Assembly: GCA_009760885.1 (NCBI GenBank) | Contig: CM019693.1 | Span: 48,891,269-48,955,268, forward strand | DNA: 64,000 nt | Origin: Achatina immaculata | Lineage: Eukaryota > Mollusca > Gastropoda > Stylommatophora > Achatinidae | Direction of reading: 5' to 3' | Part shown: positions 31,400 to 42,385 of the stretch, one piece after another | Layout of the letters: every line of letters begins with the position of its first letter | Position numbering within the stretch: position 1 is the first letter of the stretch | The notes under the pieces: model-generated | Seen by the model: the letters and a program-made list of their open reading frames with translations, nothing else | What the model was told of the DNA's origin: nothing | The model's database searches: none | Position numbers and translations under genes: made by a program

Positions 31400-32942
31400 A
31401 CACAATTATACTGTTAAAAAAAAACAAACAAAACGCAACACTTCTGTAGTCGTAATGGACACCAAATTTCAAACTTGTATCAAAATTTTATTTTACGGAA
31501 TTAATGTTTCAATCTTGGCACGAGGAAACTTCAAGAATTTAACAATGAAATGATGTTCATTAAATTTGGTTTGAACTTTTATTCTTTGCAACTGAGGTCT
31601 CCGTTTCAGTAAGATGTACGGCCTCCCCTGGCCTGTATCAGAGAATGACATCTCCTTGACATGGATCATATTAGCCGTTGGATCTGTTGTTGTGGGATGG
31701 CTGGCCACTCTTCCCGCAGTGCAAGAGACAACTGTCGGAGATTGTTTGGCACCACGTCTCGCTGGCGGACTTGTCTGTTGGGTTCATCCCATAAGTGTTC
31801 TATTGGGTTCATGTCTGATGACATGGATGGCCACGGAATGGTCTGGACGTTGTTGTCAGCGAGGAACTGAGTGGTGAGTTGTGGCACATGAGGTCGAGCG
31901 TTATCCTGCTGAAAAATCGGCCCTGGTGCAGCCAGAAGTGGAAGGACATGAGGACGAAGAATTTCGGCGACGTATGGTTGGGAATTCAGGCGTCCTTCAG
32001 TTTGCACCAGGTCACATCTTCCCATGAAGTTGATCTTCCCCCACACCAGTACACCTCCACTAACATGTGGAAGAGTCTCATCCACGCAGTTCTGGGTGTA
32101 GCGCTCATGGACCCTGTGGTAAACACTTCTCCCTTTATCGTATCGCTGGAGCAAAAAGAATGATTCATCACTAAACCAAACCCTTCTCCAATCATTCGCA
32201 ACGGTCCACTGACGATGCTGATTCGACCACTGCAGTCGGTTCTGGCGATGCCGGTCCATAAGAACAGGACCTCTGTAGGGTCTTCTAGCCCAAAGAAGAC
32301 TGCGCTGTGCAGCCGGTTTCTGACCGTTTGACCTGAAATTCGACAAGCTGCTGTCATTGACTGCCCTGTTGAGAACGCAGATGCAAATCGATTCCTCAGG
32401 TGAAGCAGCCGTATGAAGCGGTCTTCGGCAGAAATTGTGACTATGGGTCTTCTACTGCGTAGCCGATCTGCAACTGAGCCAATTTCTTTAAATCATCTCC
32501 AAATGCTACTAATGGTGCGTCTAACCACATTAAATTGTCTGGCCGCTACACTTTCTGACTGTTCAGTCTATAAACGTCCAATGATGATGAGTCGTTGTTC
32601 TGTAGTAAGATGAGCAATGTTTGCACACTGAATTTTCAAATGAAGTGTTTTGAGGAGGGCCAATCTTTTATAGGCATTCAATAACATGGTCAGTGAGATT
32701 TGTGTTCAGTTTCAGGGGATTCTCGTGAACCTGTCATGAGTTATTGTCAAAAATGTTGTTTTGACTAGTGTCGCTTTTCTGTGCTTATGAATCATCTGCT
32801 GGGTACAATTCAGGTCTGCACGTGAAGCTGATGTCCAAATGAACGTTTCAGGCAATTTGCCCTTGTCTGATCAGCAAACTTCAATTTAAATCGCAACATC
32901 GTATTTGTTGTGTTTCTTTTTTTTTTAACAGTATAATTGTGA
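31400..32942 (-). mobile_element. Full-length Tc1-like DD34E transposon
   Basis: Bounded by inverted repeats ACAATTATACTGTTAAAAA (left) and AACAGTATAATTGT (right), about 1.54 kb in all. The minus-strand frame 31666-32346 holds the DDE core: WFSDESFFLL (first D), GGVLVWGKINFMGR, then IFQQDNARPHV (second D) and MSSDMNPIEHLWDE (E), 34 residues after the second D. The N-terminal helix-turn-helix part continues in another frame (TAACRISGQTVRNRL, 32357-32320), and further stops follow upstream, so the gene is frameshifted and the copy is dead. The split copy at 5551-7530 is the same family. Confidence 0.93.
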
Positions 32943-33064
32943 TTGTGGTTTGACTTTAGTAAAGGACATCTTTGAAATGAGCATGTCTTCGTCGGCACTA
33001 CTGTAAGAAACTGCATTTACTATTCCTGTTAGGTTCTTGAAAGATTGCAATAAATTATGTATTA

Positions 33065-33325
33065 TCCTTATTATCTATTGAGGAAAGACGCTGGCGATGT
33101 GTGGGACATGTGCTCCGAATGACTGATAACTCACTACCAAAAATAGCACTAAGATGGACACCACAGGGGAGCAGAAGTAAAGGTAGACCAAAAGAGACAT
33201 GGAGAAGAACAACAGAAAGGATGTTGAGCAATAGAGGGCTCACCTGGGCACGAACAGAAAAAAGGCAAAGGACAGGCATTTGTGGAAAACTCTTGAGTAA
33301 GCCCCATGTGCCCTGGGCACTTAAG

Positions 33326-33377
<52 letters not shown>

Positions 33378-33380
33378 TAT
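33065..33380 (+). mobile_element. LINE family C 3' end with (GA)n tail
   Basis: The + strand encodes RRWRCVGHVLRMTDNSLPK, IALRWTPQGSRSKGRPKETW, RRTTERMLSNRGLTWAR and GICGKLLSKPHVPWALKF, the C-terminal end of a LINE polyprotein. It runs straight into a (GAGA)n microsatellite at 33330-33378. The same 3' end lies on - at 7840-8100, there with a short GA-rich tail. Confidence 0.8.
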
Positions 33381-34755
33381 CTTTATTATCATGACCCTCA
33401 TAGACCTACATAAAAGAAACATACAATATCAGCCCTAGAGATCCGAGTTCGACTTCGTCAAAGCTATAGTGTTCTCTAGAAGAAGTTAGTTTGACAAGGT
33501 TGTCAATGTTATTATTTTAGATAATACGCAATGCTTGGTCTAAGGTTTTTCGGTTCTTGCGCAGAATTTTCGACCTGTGTGTTAATGTATTCTGAAAATG
33601 AAAACAAAAATTGTGACTACATGAGTCTGGTAATGTTGTCACACAATAGAGTATAATTTAACGTTCTCAAAGAAAAAGTATACAATCCAGAGAACTCGGG
33701 AAAACAAAATCAAATAACGCTGTCATAGTATGTTACAGTGACTATACACGTAGAACAGAGGAGTACGCGAAATATCAGATGTCGTGCATCGCATTTTGTG
33801 TGTGTGCGCGCGTGCTGCCGAGCAGTTTAAAGTGAACATTGCACAGTTTTCTGGTGTAGGTATATAAACATCAATATATACATAGATATAGCAGTAGAGC
33901 TGTGATAACTAATCATTACACCTTAAGTAGGGTCAGCTTTATACGTTAACCAGATAACACAGCTATCACATTTCTGTTTATACCTTTTACAAAAACATAC
34001 AGGACGACGAAATATGAAAAGAAGAGAACGTCTAAATTAACAGGTTTATACAATATATAATTTATAAGACGAGGGGGGGAAGATTACTTATTTCGTGACT
34101 TCTTTACAACCACAATCCTGGAACACAGCTTCACGCTGGTCGCGAGATACAAGCAGCCCCTTGTTTCTCCATTTCCCCTGGCTTATAAGTTAATATCATA
34201 TAAGTTAATTTAGACTTTATTTTTTTCTTAAATCTTCTTTGTGATTTTTTAAAAGAGATTGTTCTGATTAGAAGGGGAAATCTAGATCCTGTCTGGCTGC
34301 TTGTTTGATGTTTGATTTCCTGTGTTGTTTGAATTTTGTATGCTTAACCAGTCAGCCGTTTCTTCAGTACACATGGGTGAAATTCTTATTCGCTTTAAAA
34401 GTCGTATACAAATCAAAACTTTAATTATAACTCTGAACTTCAGACTATCTTTCTGTCCAGACGAGACGATACATGCAAGGTCGTGGCTTGTCAGGAAATA
34501 GTGAAGTCCTTCAGTTTCTTCACGACCGTCTGCTTTCGTTCTGTACTGTATACATCTACCATGCCGGCTTCTGTGTAGAATATAAAATGACTAGACATGC
34601 ATGAAGAAACTAAATAGATCATAAATTCGAATTAGATTATGTTGGACATCACACAAAGGATCATTGAAGGATACGTTGTTTTACTAATTGTAGTACTAGT
34701 AAAAGGCCTTCCACATTATGCGAGCGTATGCCAACATTTTGACAGTTTCGTTATG
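33381..34755. other. Unique AT-rich sequence, no gene recognised
   Basis: No frame above about 60 codons and no recognisable transposon; a short GT/GC run at 33797-33812. Nothing further can be supported. Confidence 0.5.
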
Positions 34756-34759
34756 CTTT

Positions 34760-34932
34760 ACGCTACCATAGCTAGATAGACACTGTCTGTGACGCTGAAG
34801 AAGTGCTGTGGGTAAAGTCATATAGCTAGATAGACACTGTCTGTGGCACTAAAGAAGCTATGTGGGTAAAGTCATATAGCTAGACAGACACTGTCTATGT
34901 CACTAAAGAAGCTATGTGGGTAAAGTCATATA
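34760..34932 (+). repeat. ~58-bp three-copy tandem repeat
   Basis: Three copies around CATATAGCTAGATAGACACT and GTGGGTAAAGT, ending at the edge of the minus-strand LINE. Confidence 0.9.
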
Positions 34933-34939
34933 GCATCAC

Positions 34940-35093
34940 ATCTTTGAAATACTTTTCCAAATAATGTAACCAACTAACTAAGTGCCATGGCACGTGGCGT
35001 AGGCGATTATTTCTCTCCACAGTTCCGTCTTTAGACTTGATTATGAGATCCGCCGGTGACTTTCTTCCTAGCCACACTGACAGCCCATCCAGT

Positions 35094-35142
<49 letters not shown>

Positions 35143-35405
35143 CTTCCTCTGTCTCTTCTTCCCTCAATTTTTCCAGTTGCCACAGTGTGTTCCAGTTTTC
35201 CTCTTCTCAGGAAATGTCCTATAAATCTCGCTTGTCTGCCTCTGATCTCTGTTATAATTTGCTTTTAACTCCAGCCTTCTTCATTGTTTTTCTTGGCTGT
35301 CCATGGTACCTTCAACATCCTTCATATAAACCACATTTCCATGGCCTCCATTTCTCGCTGTACTCTCTTATTCATAGACCACGCTTTACACCCATAAAAC
35401 CATAA
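34940..35405 (-). pseudogene. LINE fragment interrupted by a (GA)n microsatellite
   Basis: The minus strand reads a LINE C-terminus: MEAMEMWFI.RMLKVPWTAKK, RGRQARFIGHFLRRGKLEH, VATGKIE. Then comes a (GA)n/(CA)n stretch at 35097-35142 and then LLDGLSVWLGRKSPADLIIKS and WNNRLRH-like codons. The microsatellite sits where the arginine-rich GRPR segment is in relatives, so it probably grew from those AGA/GAG codons. Stops present. Confidence 0.7.
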
Positions 35406-36295
35406 TTTAGTTAATTAAATAATGTACATGGGAGTGTACTTTTGAAAGTTTGTTTTAATGATTATAATAACAAAAAAATAATGTGTTTACTTGTTTCCAT
35501 TGCAATTTTTTTTTCATAGATGGAACTGCGAGTTGCGTCTTTCTATGTCTAACATGGCCTCATCCTTTGTTTCTTGTCTTGTCTAAAAAATATTCCTGCA
35601 ATTTATCATCTATTTCACAGTGTGACGCAACTGTATATGTGTGATTGTATTGTAACGTACAGACAAGTCATTTTTTTAATGTGACGGATGACGTGTGTTA
35701 TAACCTACTTTTTTGTTTACATCAAGTTCAATATTAGGTTTTCTGAACAGTTTTGCTATGATATTGTATAGCAGTATGAGAGGCAATCATGTGTGTTGTT
35801 GTTTGGGGGCAAATACCGCCCTTGGTTTGAAGGTATCTTTGTACTTCCAGGGGACAAGTCTCCAGATGCTTCGAGATAGGTCACGTGATTTGGGGGTCTC
35901 GTGATGCATAATTTTTGGACTGAGTGAGGGAGTGTTCGTCTGACTGTGGTCCAGTGTGGCTGTGTGTACATGTAGTCTTCTGCAGAGATTGTATGCTTCT
36001 AGGTTGTATGGTGAATTGTCATATGGCAGGACAACCTGCCGCCATATCATCATTGTGTGTTGTTGTGAGTCATTATTTTTCATTTTCATCCAGTCCATCC
36101 ATTAAACTCTCACTGAAATGTTTAGGCCAAGTTGTTGCAAGGTGTGTTGTGCCAGCTAAGAGTTGTTGTAGAGCCTGGGTTGTGTCTGAGAGCTGAAGAA
36201 AGCGTTTATCTACTTCAGGTTAACTTTCAAATGGAAGACTGGAAGATGCTCAGAATAAGTTGGACTGACTTGAAGATTAGTTTTGGCTGCAGTTA
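35406..36295. other. Intergenic sequence, no gene recognised
   Basis: AT-rich with several short frames in both strands; none shows a domain or convincing splice structure. Confidence 0.45.
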
Positions 36296-36299
36296 AAAG

Positions 36300-36715
36300 C
36301 AACACCGATACGGTTTCAGTCTGCTGTCCCGTGTTCACTGCACGTGGATACGGTCTCAGTCTGCTGTCCCGTGTTCACTGCACGTGGATACGGTTTCAGT
36401 CTGCTGTCCCGTGTTCACTGCACGTGGATACGGTCTCAGTCTGCTGTCCCGTGTTCACTGCACGTGGATACGGTCTCAGTCTGCTGTCCCGTGTTCACTG
36501 CACGTGGATACGGTCTCAGTCTGCTGTCCCGTGTTCACTGCACGTGGATACGGTCTCAGTCTGCTGTCCCGTGTTCACTGCACGTGGATACGGTTTCAGT
36601 CTGCTGTCCCGTGTTCACTGCACGTGGATACGGTCTCAGTCTGCTGTCCCGTGTTCACTGCACGTGGATACGGTTTCAGTCTGCTGTCCCGTGTTCACTG
36701 CACGTGGATACCACT
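36300..36715 (+). repeat. 40-bp minisatellite
   Basis: Just over ten copies of a 40-bp unit (CAGTCTGCTGTCCCGTGTTC then ACTGCACGTGGATACGGTYT), almost perfectly homogenised with a single C/T variable site. It is open in all three + frames because the period is not a multiple of three and the unit lacks stops. Confidence 0.95.
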
Positions 36716-36819
36716 TCAGTTTACTGGTTTATTGTGTTCTGTTTTAGATGTTCTTTTTGAAGTTTAGACGAAGAGCTGAAGTGCTTTCTTATGGTAATTT
36801 TTCTTTGTCCTTGTACCAG

Positions 36820-36880
36820 GTGCATCCAACCCGATGGGGAATGACTTTAGACATAGAGGTTAGTTGTGAATACTTGAATA
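36820..36880 (+). other. Possible small terminal exon with poly(A) signal
   Basis: A strong acceptor (TTTGTCCTTGTACCAG) precedes a short frame ASNPMGNDFRHRG-stop, and AATAAA follows at 36876-36881. Alternatively a microexon bounded by GTTAGT at 36859. No protein family recognised. Confidence 0.25.
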
Positions 36881-37299
36881 AACAGCAAGCAGACTAGAAA
36901 ACAGCCACCCCTGTCCAGTATTCTGTTTCCATGTGTCTTATTACTATTCTGTTTTCTCTCATGTCTAAAATACTTGTTTAATTCGGAGGCCAGTCACACC
37001 TGTTCTGTTTCTATCCATTGGTTAAGTCCAGTTTTTCTCTGCTATGTTGCAAGCATCTGTCACGGGACATACTGGCCCTGATAATCCTCGTTTTTCATTT
37101 CCAGGTCTTCCTGTGTACTTTGGTCTTTGTTCTCAATCAGCGTGATAGCAGTTAGTCGTAAAGCTATCTAGTTCACCAGGGGTCAAGAGAGACTTTTTTT
37201 TGTGCAATATTTTATGATTTCCTATACAAGGGGTGCTCTAGAGACATTCGAATGTTCAGAATTACACTGGAATCTAGAAAACCTTTTCTCTGTATTCAT

Positions 37300-37600
37300 T
37301 GTTAGGAAGTGTAAGAAGTCATATGTAAGCCAACATCAACATATTGTTAGGAAGTGTAAGAAGTCATATGTAAGCCAACATCAACATATTGTTAGGAAGT
37401 GTAAGAAGTCATATGTAAGCCAACATCAACATATTGTTAGGAAGTGTAAGAAGTCATATGTAAGCCAACATCAACATATTGTTAGGAAGTGTAAGAAGTC
37501 ATATGTAAGTCAACATCAACATATTGTTAGGAAGTGTAAGAAGTCATATGTAAGCCAACATCAACATATTGTTAGGAAGTGAAAGAAGTCATATGTAAGC
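37300..37600 (+). repeat. 45-bp minisatellite
   Basis: Six to seven copies of a 45-bp unit, giving an open frame of 15-residue repeats (IVRKCKKSYVSQHQH) on +. The repeats are almost identical at DNA level, including third positions, so protein-level selection is not indicated. Confidence 0.95.
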
Positions 37601-37614
37601 CAATATGTGAGGTC

Positions 37615-38425
37615 TTGTTACACTTGTGGAAGGCAGTGTCATATATCCAGATTCTGTAGACAGGGTCATATATCTAGATTCTGTAGGCAGGGTCATATAT
37701 CTAGATTCTGTAGGCAGGGTCATATATCTAGATTCTGTAGACAGGGTCATATATCTAGATTCTGTAGGCAGGGTCATATATCTAGATTCTGTAGGCAGGG
37801 TCATATAGCCAGATTCTGTAGGCAGGGTCATATATATAGATTTTGTAGGCAGGGTCATATAGCCAGATTCTGAAGGCGGGGTCATATAGACAGATTCTGT
37901 AGGCAGTGTCATATATCTAGATTCTGTAGGCAGGGTCATATATCTAGATTCTGTAGGCAAGGTCATATATCTAGATTCTGTAGGCAGGGTCATATATCTA
38001 GATTCTGTAGGCAGGGTCATATATCTAGATTCTGTAGGCAGGGTCATATATCTAGATTCTGTAGGCAGGGTCATATAGCCAGATTCTGTAGGCAGAGTCA
38101 TATATCTAGATTCTGTAGGCAGGGTCATATAGTCTGATTCTGTAGGCAGGGTCATATAGACAGATTCTGTAGGCAGTGTCATATATCTAGATTCTGTAGG
38201 CAGGGTCATATAGCCAGATTCTGTAGGCAGGGTCATATAGCCAGATTCTGTAGGCAGGGTCATATAGCCAGATTCTGTAGGCAGGGTCATATATCTAGAT
38301 TCTGTAGGCAGGGTCATATAGCCAGATTCTGTAGGCAGGGTCATATAGCCAGATTCTGTAGGCAGGGTCATATAGCCAGATTCTGTAGACAGGGTCATAT
38401 AGACAGATTCTGTAGGCAGAGTGTG
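37615..38425. repeat. 27-bp minisatellite
   Basis: About 30 copies of a 27-bp unit (GGCAGGGTCATATATCTAGA then TTCTGTA). On the minus strand this leaves a 280-codon frame of nine-residue repeats (TESGYMTLP). Variation is at all codon positions and no start or splice context supports translation. Confidence 0.95.
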
Positions 38426-38439
38426 TGACAAGACGGTTC

Positions 38440-40840
38440 ACATTTAAACTAGTTAATTGGCCCTCTGTGAACTCGAGTGTGTTCTATGTCATAATTACCC
38501 CCATCGAAACCTGCCAAGAAGTCTTTTTTCACATGCATCACCACTACTCTCCGTGGCAGCAAATCCTCCTACACCTACGTCTGTTCTTGTCTCAGTAGGA
38601 TCCTGTAGAATTAGAGCGTTGTTAGACGCAGGAGCTAGTGTCTGTCTTCTCGAGGATTCTGTATTCAGATCCTTACGTTCTGCTCCTAAACTCTTGCCCG
38701 CTAGAATTACTCTGCAGACTGTTACTGCAGCTCCCATGAGAGTAATTGGCAGAGTTTACCTACCTATCTCTATTGCTGGAGTCACTGTTTCTCATTGCTT
38801 TTATGTGGTTCGCAACATGAACCGTTCCGCCATTCTGGGGCGTGATTTTTTGTCTCGTTCTGGTGCTATCATAAATTACAATTCTAATATACTAAACATT
38901 CATAACAAGAAAATTCCATTAGAATTAGATTCACACATTGCTTCTATTCTTCGAGTCTAGCATTCTTCTCTTCTTTCTCCACGTTCTGTCAATCTTATTC
39001 CTCTTAAGCTGAAAGGCCAACCATATTTCCCCTCTGGAACTTCTTACACGGTTCAGGATGTTGACACACCGTTCTTACCGTCACCGCCGGAGACAGAGCT
39101 GGTAGACTCAGTCTGTGAGAGCCATATTCGTCACTATCTCCTGATGACAGTAATCAATCATTCTAGTAAGCACATCAAGCCTAAGTGCGGATGTGTTCTC
39201 GGTAAACTGACTCCACTCACAGAGTCAGTGGACTCTGTTGAGTGAGATTCTGGTACTGTAGAGTCAGTGGACTCTGTTGAGCGAGATTCTGGTACTGTAG
39301 AGTCAACAACTGAGGGTCGTTCTGAGATTATTGTTCGACAAGTTCAGTGCCCTGAGGTGCACAAGGGCATAATATGCAGTTTGTTGACACAGAATAAGGA
39401 TGTCTTTGCCTTGACCGATTCTGAGATTTCTCACACCTGGACAGTAAAGATGGAGATTGATACAGGCAGTCATCACTCCCCAGTCTCCAGGAAACTATAC
39501 CTCATTTCGGTGGCGAGTAGAGAGGTGATAGAGAAGGCCGTCGAGAATATGTTGCGTGACGGAATAAATTCCCGCACCATCTCAGAGTGGTCATCACTTG
39601 TTGTCTTGGTGACTAAGAAGGATGGTACACATCGTTTCTGTTGCGACTATCGTGTTCTCAATGCTGTGACGCGTTAATTGTCGTATCTTTTGCCACGCAA
39701 TGAGGATATTCTGAGCACGATAGGAAAAGCCACATTTTTTAGCACTTTGAATGCTCCATGTGGCTTTTGGTGTAATGCGCTGGAATGTTTTGGCCTTTGT
39801 TCTAAAAGAGGCACCATCTACCTTTGTCGCACTCATGGGCACAGCATTACAAAGCTTAGGAAAGTTCGTACAAGCCTACATCGACGATATACTGGTGCTC
39901 ACTGATGGAACGACCGAAGACCATGTTCGTGATCTTAAGACGGTGTTCAGCCGAGACCACGAACACAAGGTCAAGCTCAAACCATGAAAATACCATATGC
40001 GGCTTCTGAAACACAGTATCTCGGGTATGTCGTCAGCCAGTCGAGCATATCTCCTGACCTTGAGAAAGTCAGAACCATTGCGGAAATGCCGTCTCCTTTG
40101 AATGTGAAGGAGGTGCGCTCTTTTCTGGGGACGTGTAGTTACTATCGACGTTTCATTCCCCATTTTTCGGAGAGCGTGGCTCCGATAGTTGACCTCACAA
40201 AGGATGGTCATCGTTTAAAATGGTCTCCAGATTGTCAAATGGCGTTCGAGTTTCTGAAGGATCGCCTTGCGAAAGTACTGCTTCTCTCGCATCCAGATTT
40301 GCAGAAACCACTTACCTTATACACAGATGCCTTCAATGTTGCGGTTTGAGGCTGTTTAGTGCAGACGCCTTCCGCTTCTGATGGTCTCTCTGTCGAAGAA
40401 CCATTGTATTTCCTTTCGCAGAAGCTGTCGCTCTCTCAGACCAAGTTGTCCACTTTCGAGAGAGAAGCGTATGCTGCCACGCAGAAGTTGAGTTATTTTC
40501 TGGCGAATAGACACTTCGCTGTGAAGTCTGGCCATAGAAAATTTTCTGGTGAATAGACACTTCGCTGTGAAGTCTGGCCATAGAAAATTTTCTGGTGAAT
40601 AGACACTTTGCTGTGAAGTCTGGCCATAGAAAATTTTCTGGTGAATAGACACTTTGCTGTGAAGTCTGGCCATAGAACCTTGGTGGATACATTCCTCAGT
40701 CGGCAGGAGATGTCAGACGTCAAGTTGCAGAGGTGGTTTGCTAACCTCTGCACCATGGACTTCGAGATGTTGTTTCATGCTAGTGCGAGTGAGGTTGCCG
40801 TACCACGTTTCGATGCTGCCGTTCTGCACCAGTACTAGCA
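38440..40840 (+). pseudogene. Ty3/gypsy-type pol remnant (protease, RT, RNase H)
   Basis: Protein domains appear in the order protease, reverse transcriptase, RNase H. Protease (about 38605-38860): RALLDAGASVCLL and SAILGRDFLSR, with DAGA in place of the usual DTGA/DSGA. RT (39430-40200): KMEIDTGSHHSPVSRKLYLI, EWSSLVVLVTKKDGTHRFC, then a stop at 39675, a deletion that removes motif A to B spacing, AYIDDILVL at about 39875 (the YIDD box) and LGTCSYYRRFIPHFSESVAP. RNase H: LYTDAFNVAV followed by a stop, then LSVEEPLYFLSQKLSLSQTK. At least three frameshifts or stops and an internal tandem expansion make this a dead copy. No integrase or LTR found. Confidence 0.88.
40495..40678 (+). repeat. 46-bp tandem expansion inside the Ty3 RNase H region
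   Basis: Four copies of a 46-bp unit around GAATAGACACTTCGCTGTGA and AGTCTGGCCATAGAAAATTT, which encodes RHFAVKSGHR in the element frame. Since 46 is not a multiple of 3, each copy shifts the frame. Confidence 0.92.
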
Positions 40841-41214
40841 CATGTCAACAGGGACGTACCCCAGCCACGGGGGTCTGAGACACGTGACTTCAGGTCAGTG
40901 AGCGTCGTTAAGGCCTGTTCACAGGCTCCGCCCCCGCTTCTGGTAGACTGCTTAGTTCAGACTGACCTGCCGTGTCCCTGCCAGCAGAAAGAGAGAGTAG
41001 AGAGGGCGACTAATACATCGTGTCCTATGGTTCAGGACGTCGCCATTAATGTATCGTTGCCTGGTGGGACCTTTCAGAGGCAATATCAGCAAGATCGTTG
41101 TAGATCTTACCTGCCACGTCCCATTAGACAGAGATTTTCTCTTCCGCCGCCTCCTCGCTTTGTTCCCAGGCTCCTGCCATGGTACCTGAAGGAAACCCAG
41201 CAGAGAGTGGTCCC
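40841..41214 (+). pseudogene. Downstream coding remnant of the Ty3 element
   Basis: A + frame from 40898 (CSQAPPPLLVDCLVQTDLPC, CPCQQKERVERATNT, RRQRFSLPPPPRFVPR-like) continues into the 39-bp array. It follows the RNase H part where an integrase would be expected, but I see no HHCC or DDE motif. It may be a C-terminal or third-ORF remnant. Confidence 0.4.
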
Positions 41215-42112
41215 TGAGCTCTCCCCTCAGACCACTATATGGAGGTGGATGCTGGGACTCTCCCCTCAGACCACTATATGGAGGTGGATGCTAGGACTCT
41301 TCCCTCAGACCACTATATGGAGGTGGATGCTAGGACTCTCCCCTCAGACCACTATATGGAGGTGGATGCTAGGGCTCTCCCCTCAGACCACTATATGGAG
41401 GTGGATGCTAGGGCTCTCCCCTCAGACCACTATATGGAGGTGGATGCTAGGGCTCTCCCCTCAGACCATTATATGGAGGTAGATGCTAGGGCTCTCCCCT
41501 CAGACCACTATATGGAGGTAGATGCTAGGGCTCTCCCCTCAGACCAATATATGGAGGTAGATGCTAGGGCTCTCCCCTCAGACCACTATATGGAGGTAGA
41601 TGCTAGGGCTCTCCCCTCAGACCACTATATGGAGGTGGATGCTAGGGCTTTCCCCTCAGACCACTATATGGAGGTGGATGCTAGGACACCCCTCGGACCA
41701 CTATATGGAGGTGGATGCTAGGGCTCTCCCCTCAGACCACTATATGGAGGTAGATGCTAGGTCTCTCCCCTCAGACCGCTATATGGAGGTAGATGCTAGG
41801 GCTCTCCCCTCAGACCACTATATGGAGGTGGATGCTGGGACTCTCCCCTCAGACCACTATATGGAGGTGGATGCTAGGACTCTTCCCTCAGACCACTATA
41901 TGGAGGTGGATGCTAGGACTCTCCCCTCAGACCACTATATGGAGGTGGATGCTAGGACTCTTCCCTCAGACCACTATATGGAGGTAGATGCTAGGACTCA
42001 CCCTTCAGACCACTATATGGAGGTAGATGCTAGGACTCACCCTTCAGACCACTATATGGAGGTGGATGCTAGGACTCACCCTTCAGACCAATATATGGAG
42101 GTGGATGCTTCC
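41215..42112 (+). repeat. 39-bp minisatellite
   Basis: About 23 copies of a 39-bp unit (CTCTCCCCTCAGACCACTAT then ATGGAGGTGGATGCTAGGG). Being 13 codons, it stays open in all forward frames (for example LPSDHYMEVDARA). One short unit at 41690 (ACACCCCTCGGACC) shifts the frame. It sits between two segments that look like parts of the same retroelement reading region. Confidence 0.95.
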
Positions 42113-42385
42113 CCGATTATCATTTTCCATGTCGGTGGATGATTTACAACCTCGACATAGGCGGAAGAAACGGGAGAGAGCCGATATCTGCCATCAGTCT
42201 CAGAAGGAACACTGTCCTCACAGTGAAGAATATTTCCCTGAAGAGACTTCACCTAGCGCCGACTGCGATACGGAGATTGATCAGTTGTACGTCTCCGATC
42301 GTAAGCTCGTTGTGGCAATAGGGCAGATAATGGATACCGTGGACTTGGAAACGTTCACGATGACATCAGGTTTGACACGCTAAAT
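42113..42385 (+). pseudogene. Coding remnant after the 39-bp array
   Basis: Open frame continuing from the array: PRLSFSMSVDDLQPRHRRKK, RERADICHQSQKEH, then an acidic tail to MTSGLTR-stop at 42381-42383. Basic then acidic, no known domain. Possibly the end of the Ty3 element's downstream ORF. Confidence 0.35.

Noticed and set aside
35756..36098. Overlapping minus frames of 71-103 codons
   Set aside because: No recognisable domain, and the two frames overlap in different phases with no splice support.
36283..36767. Three + frames of 127-154 codons with repeats such as SLLSRVHCTW
   Set aside because: By-product of a 40-bp minisatellite that is open in all three frames.
37589..38431. 280-codon minus frame with nine-residue repeats
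   Set aside because: The period of 27 bp makes any stop-free unit open for the whole array; there is no start, splice or codon-position signal.
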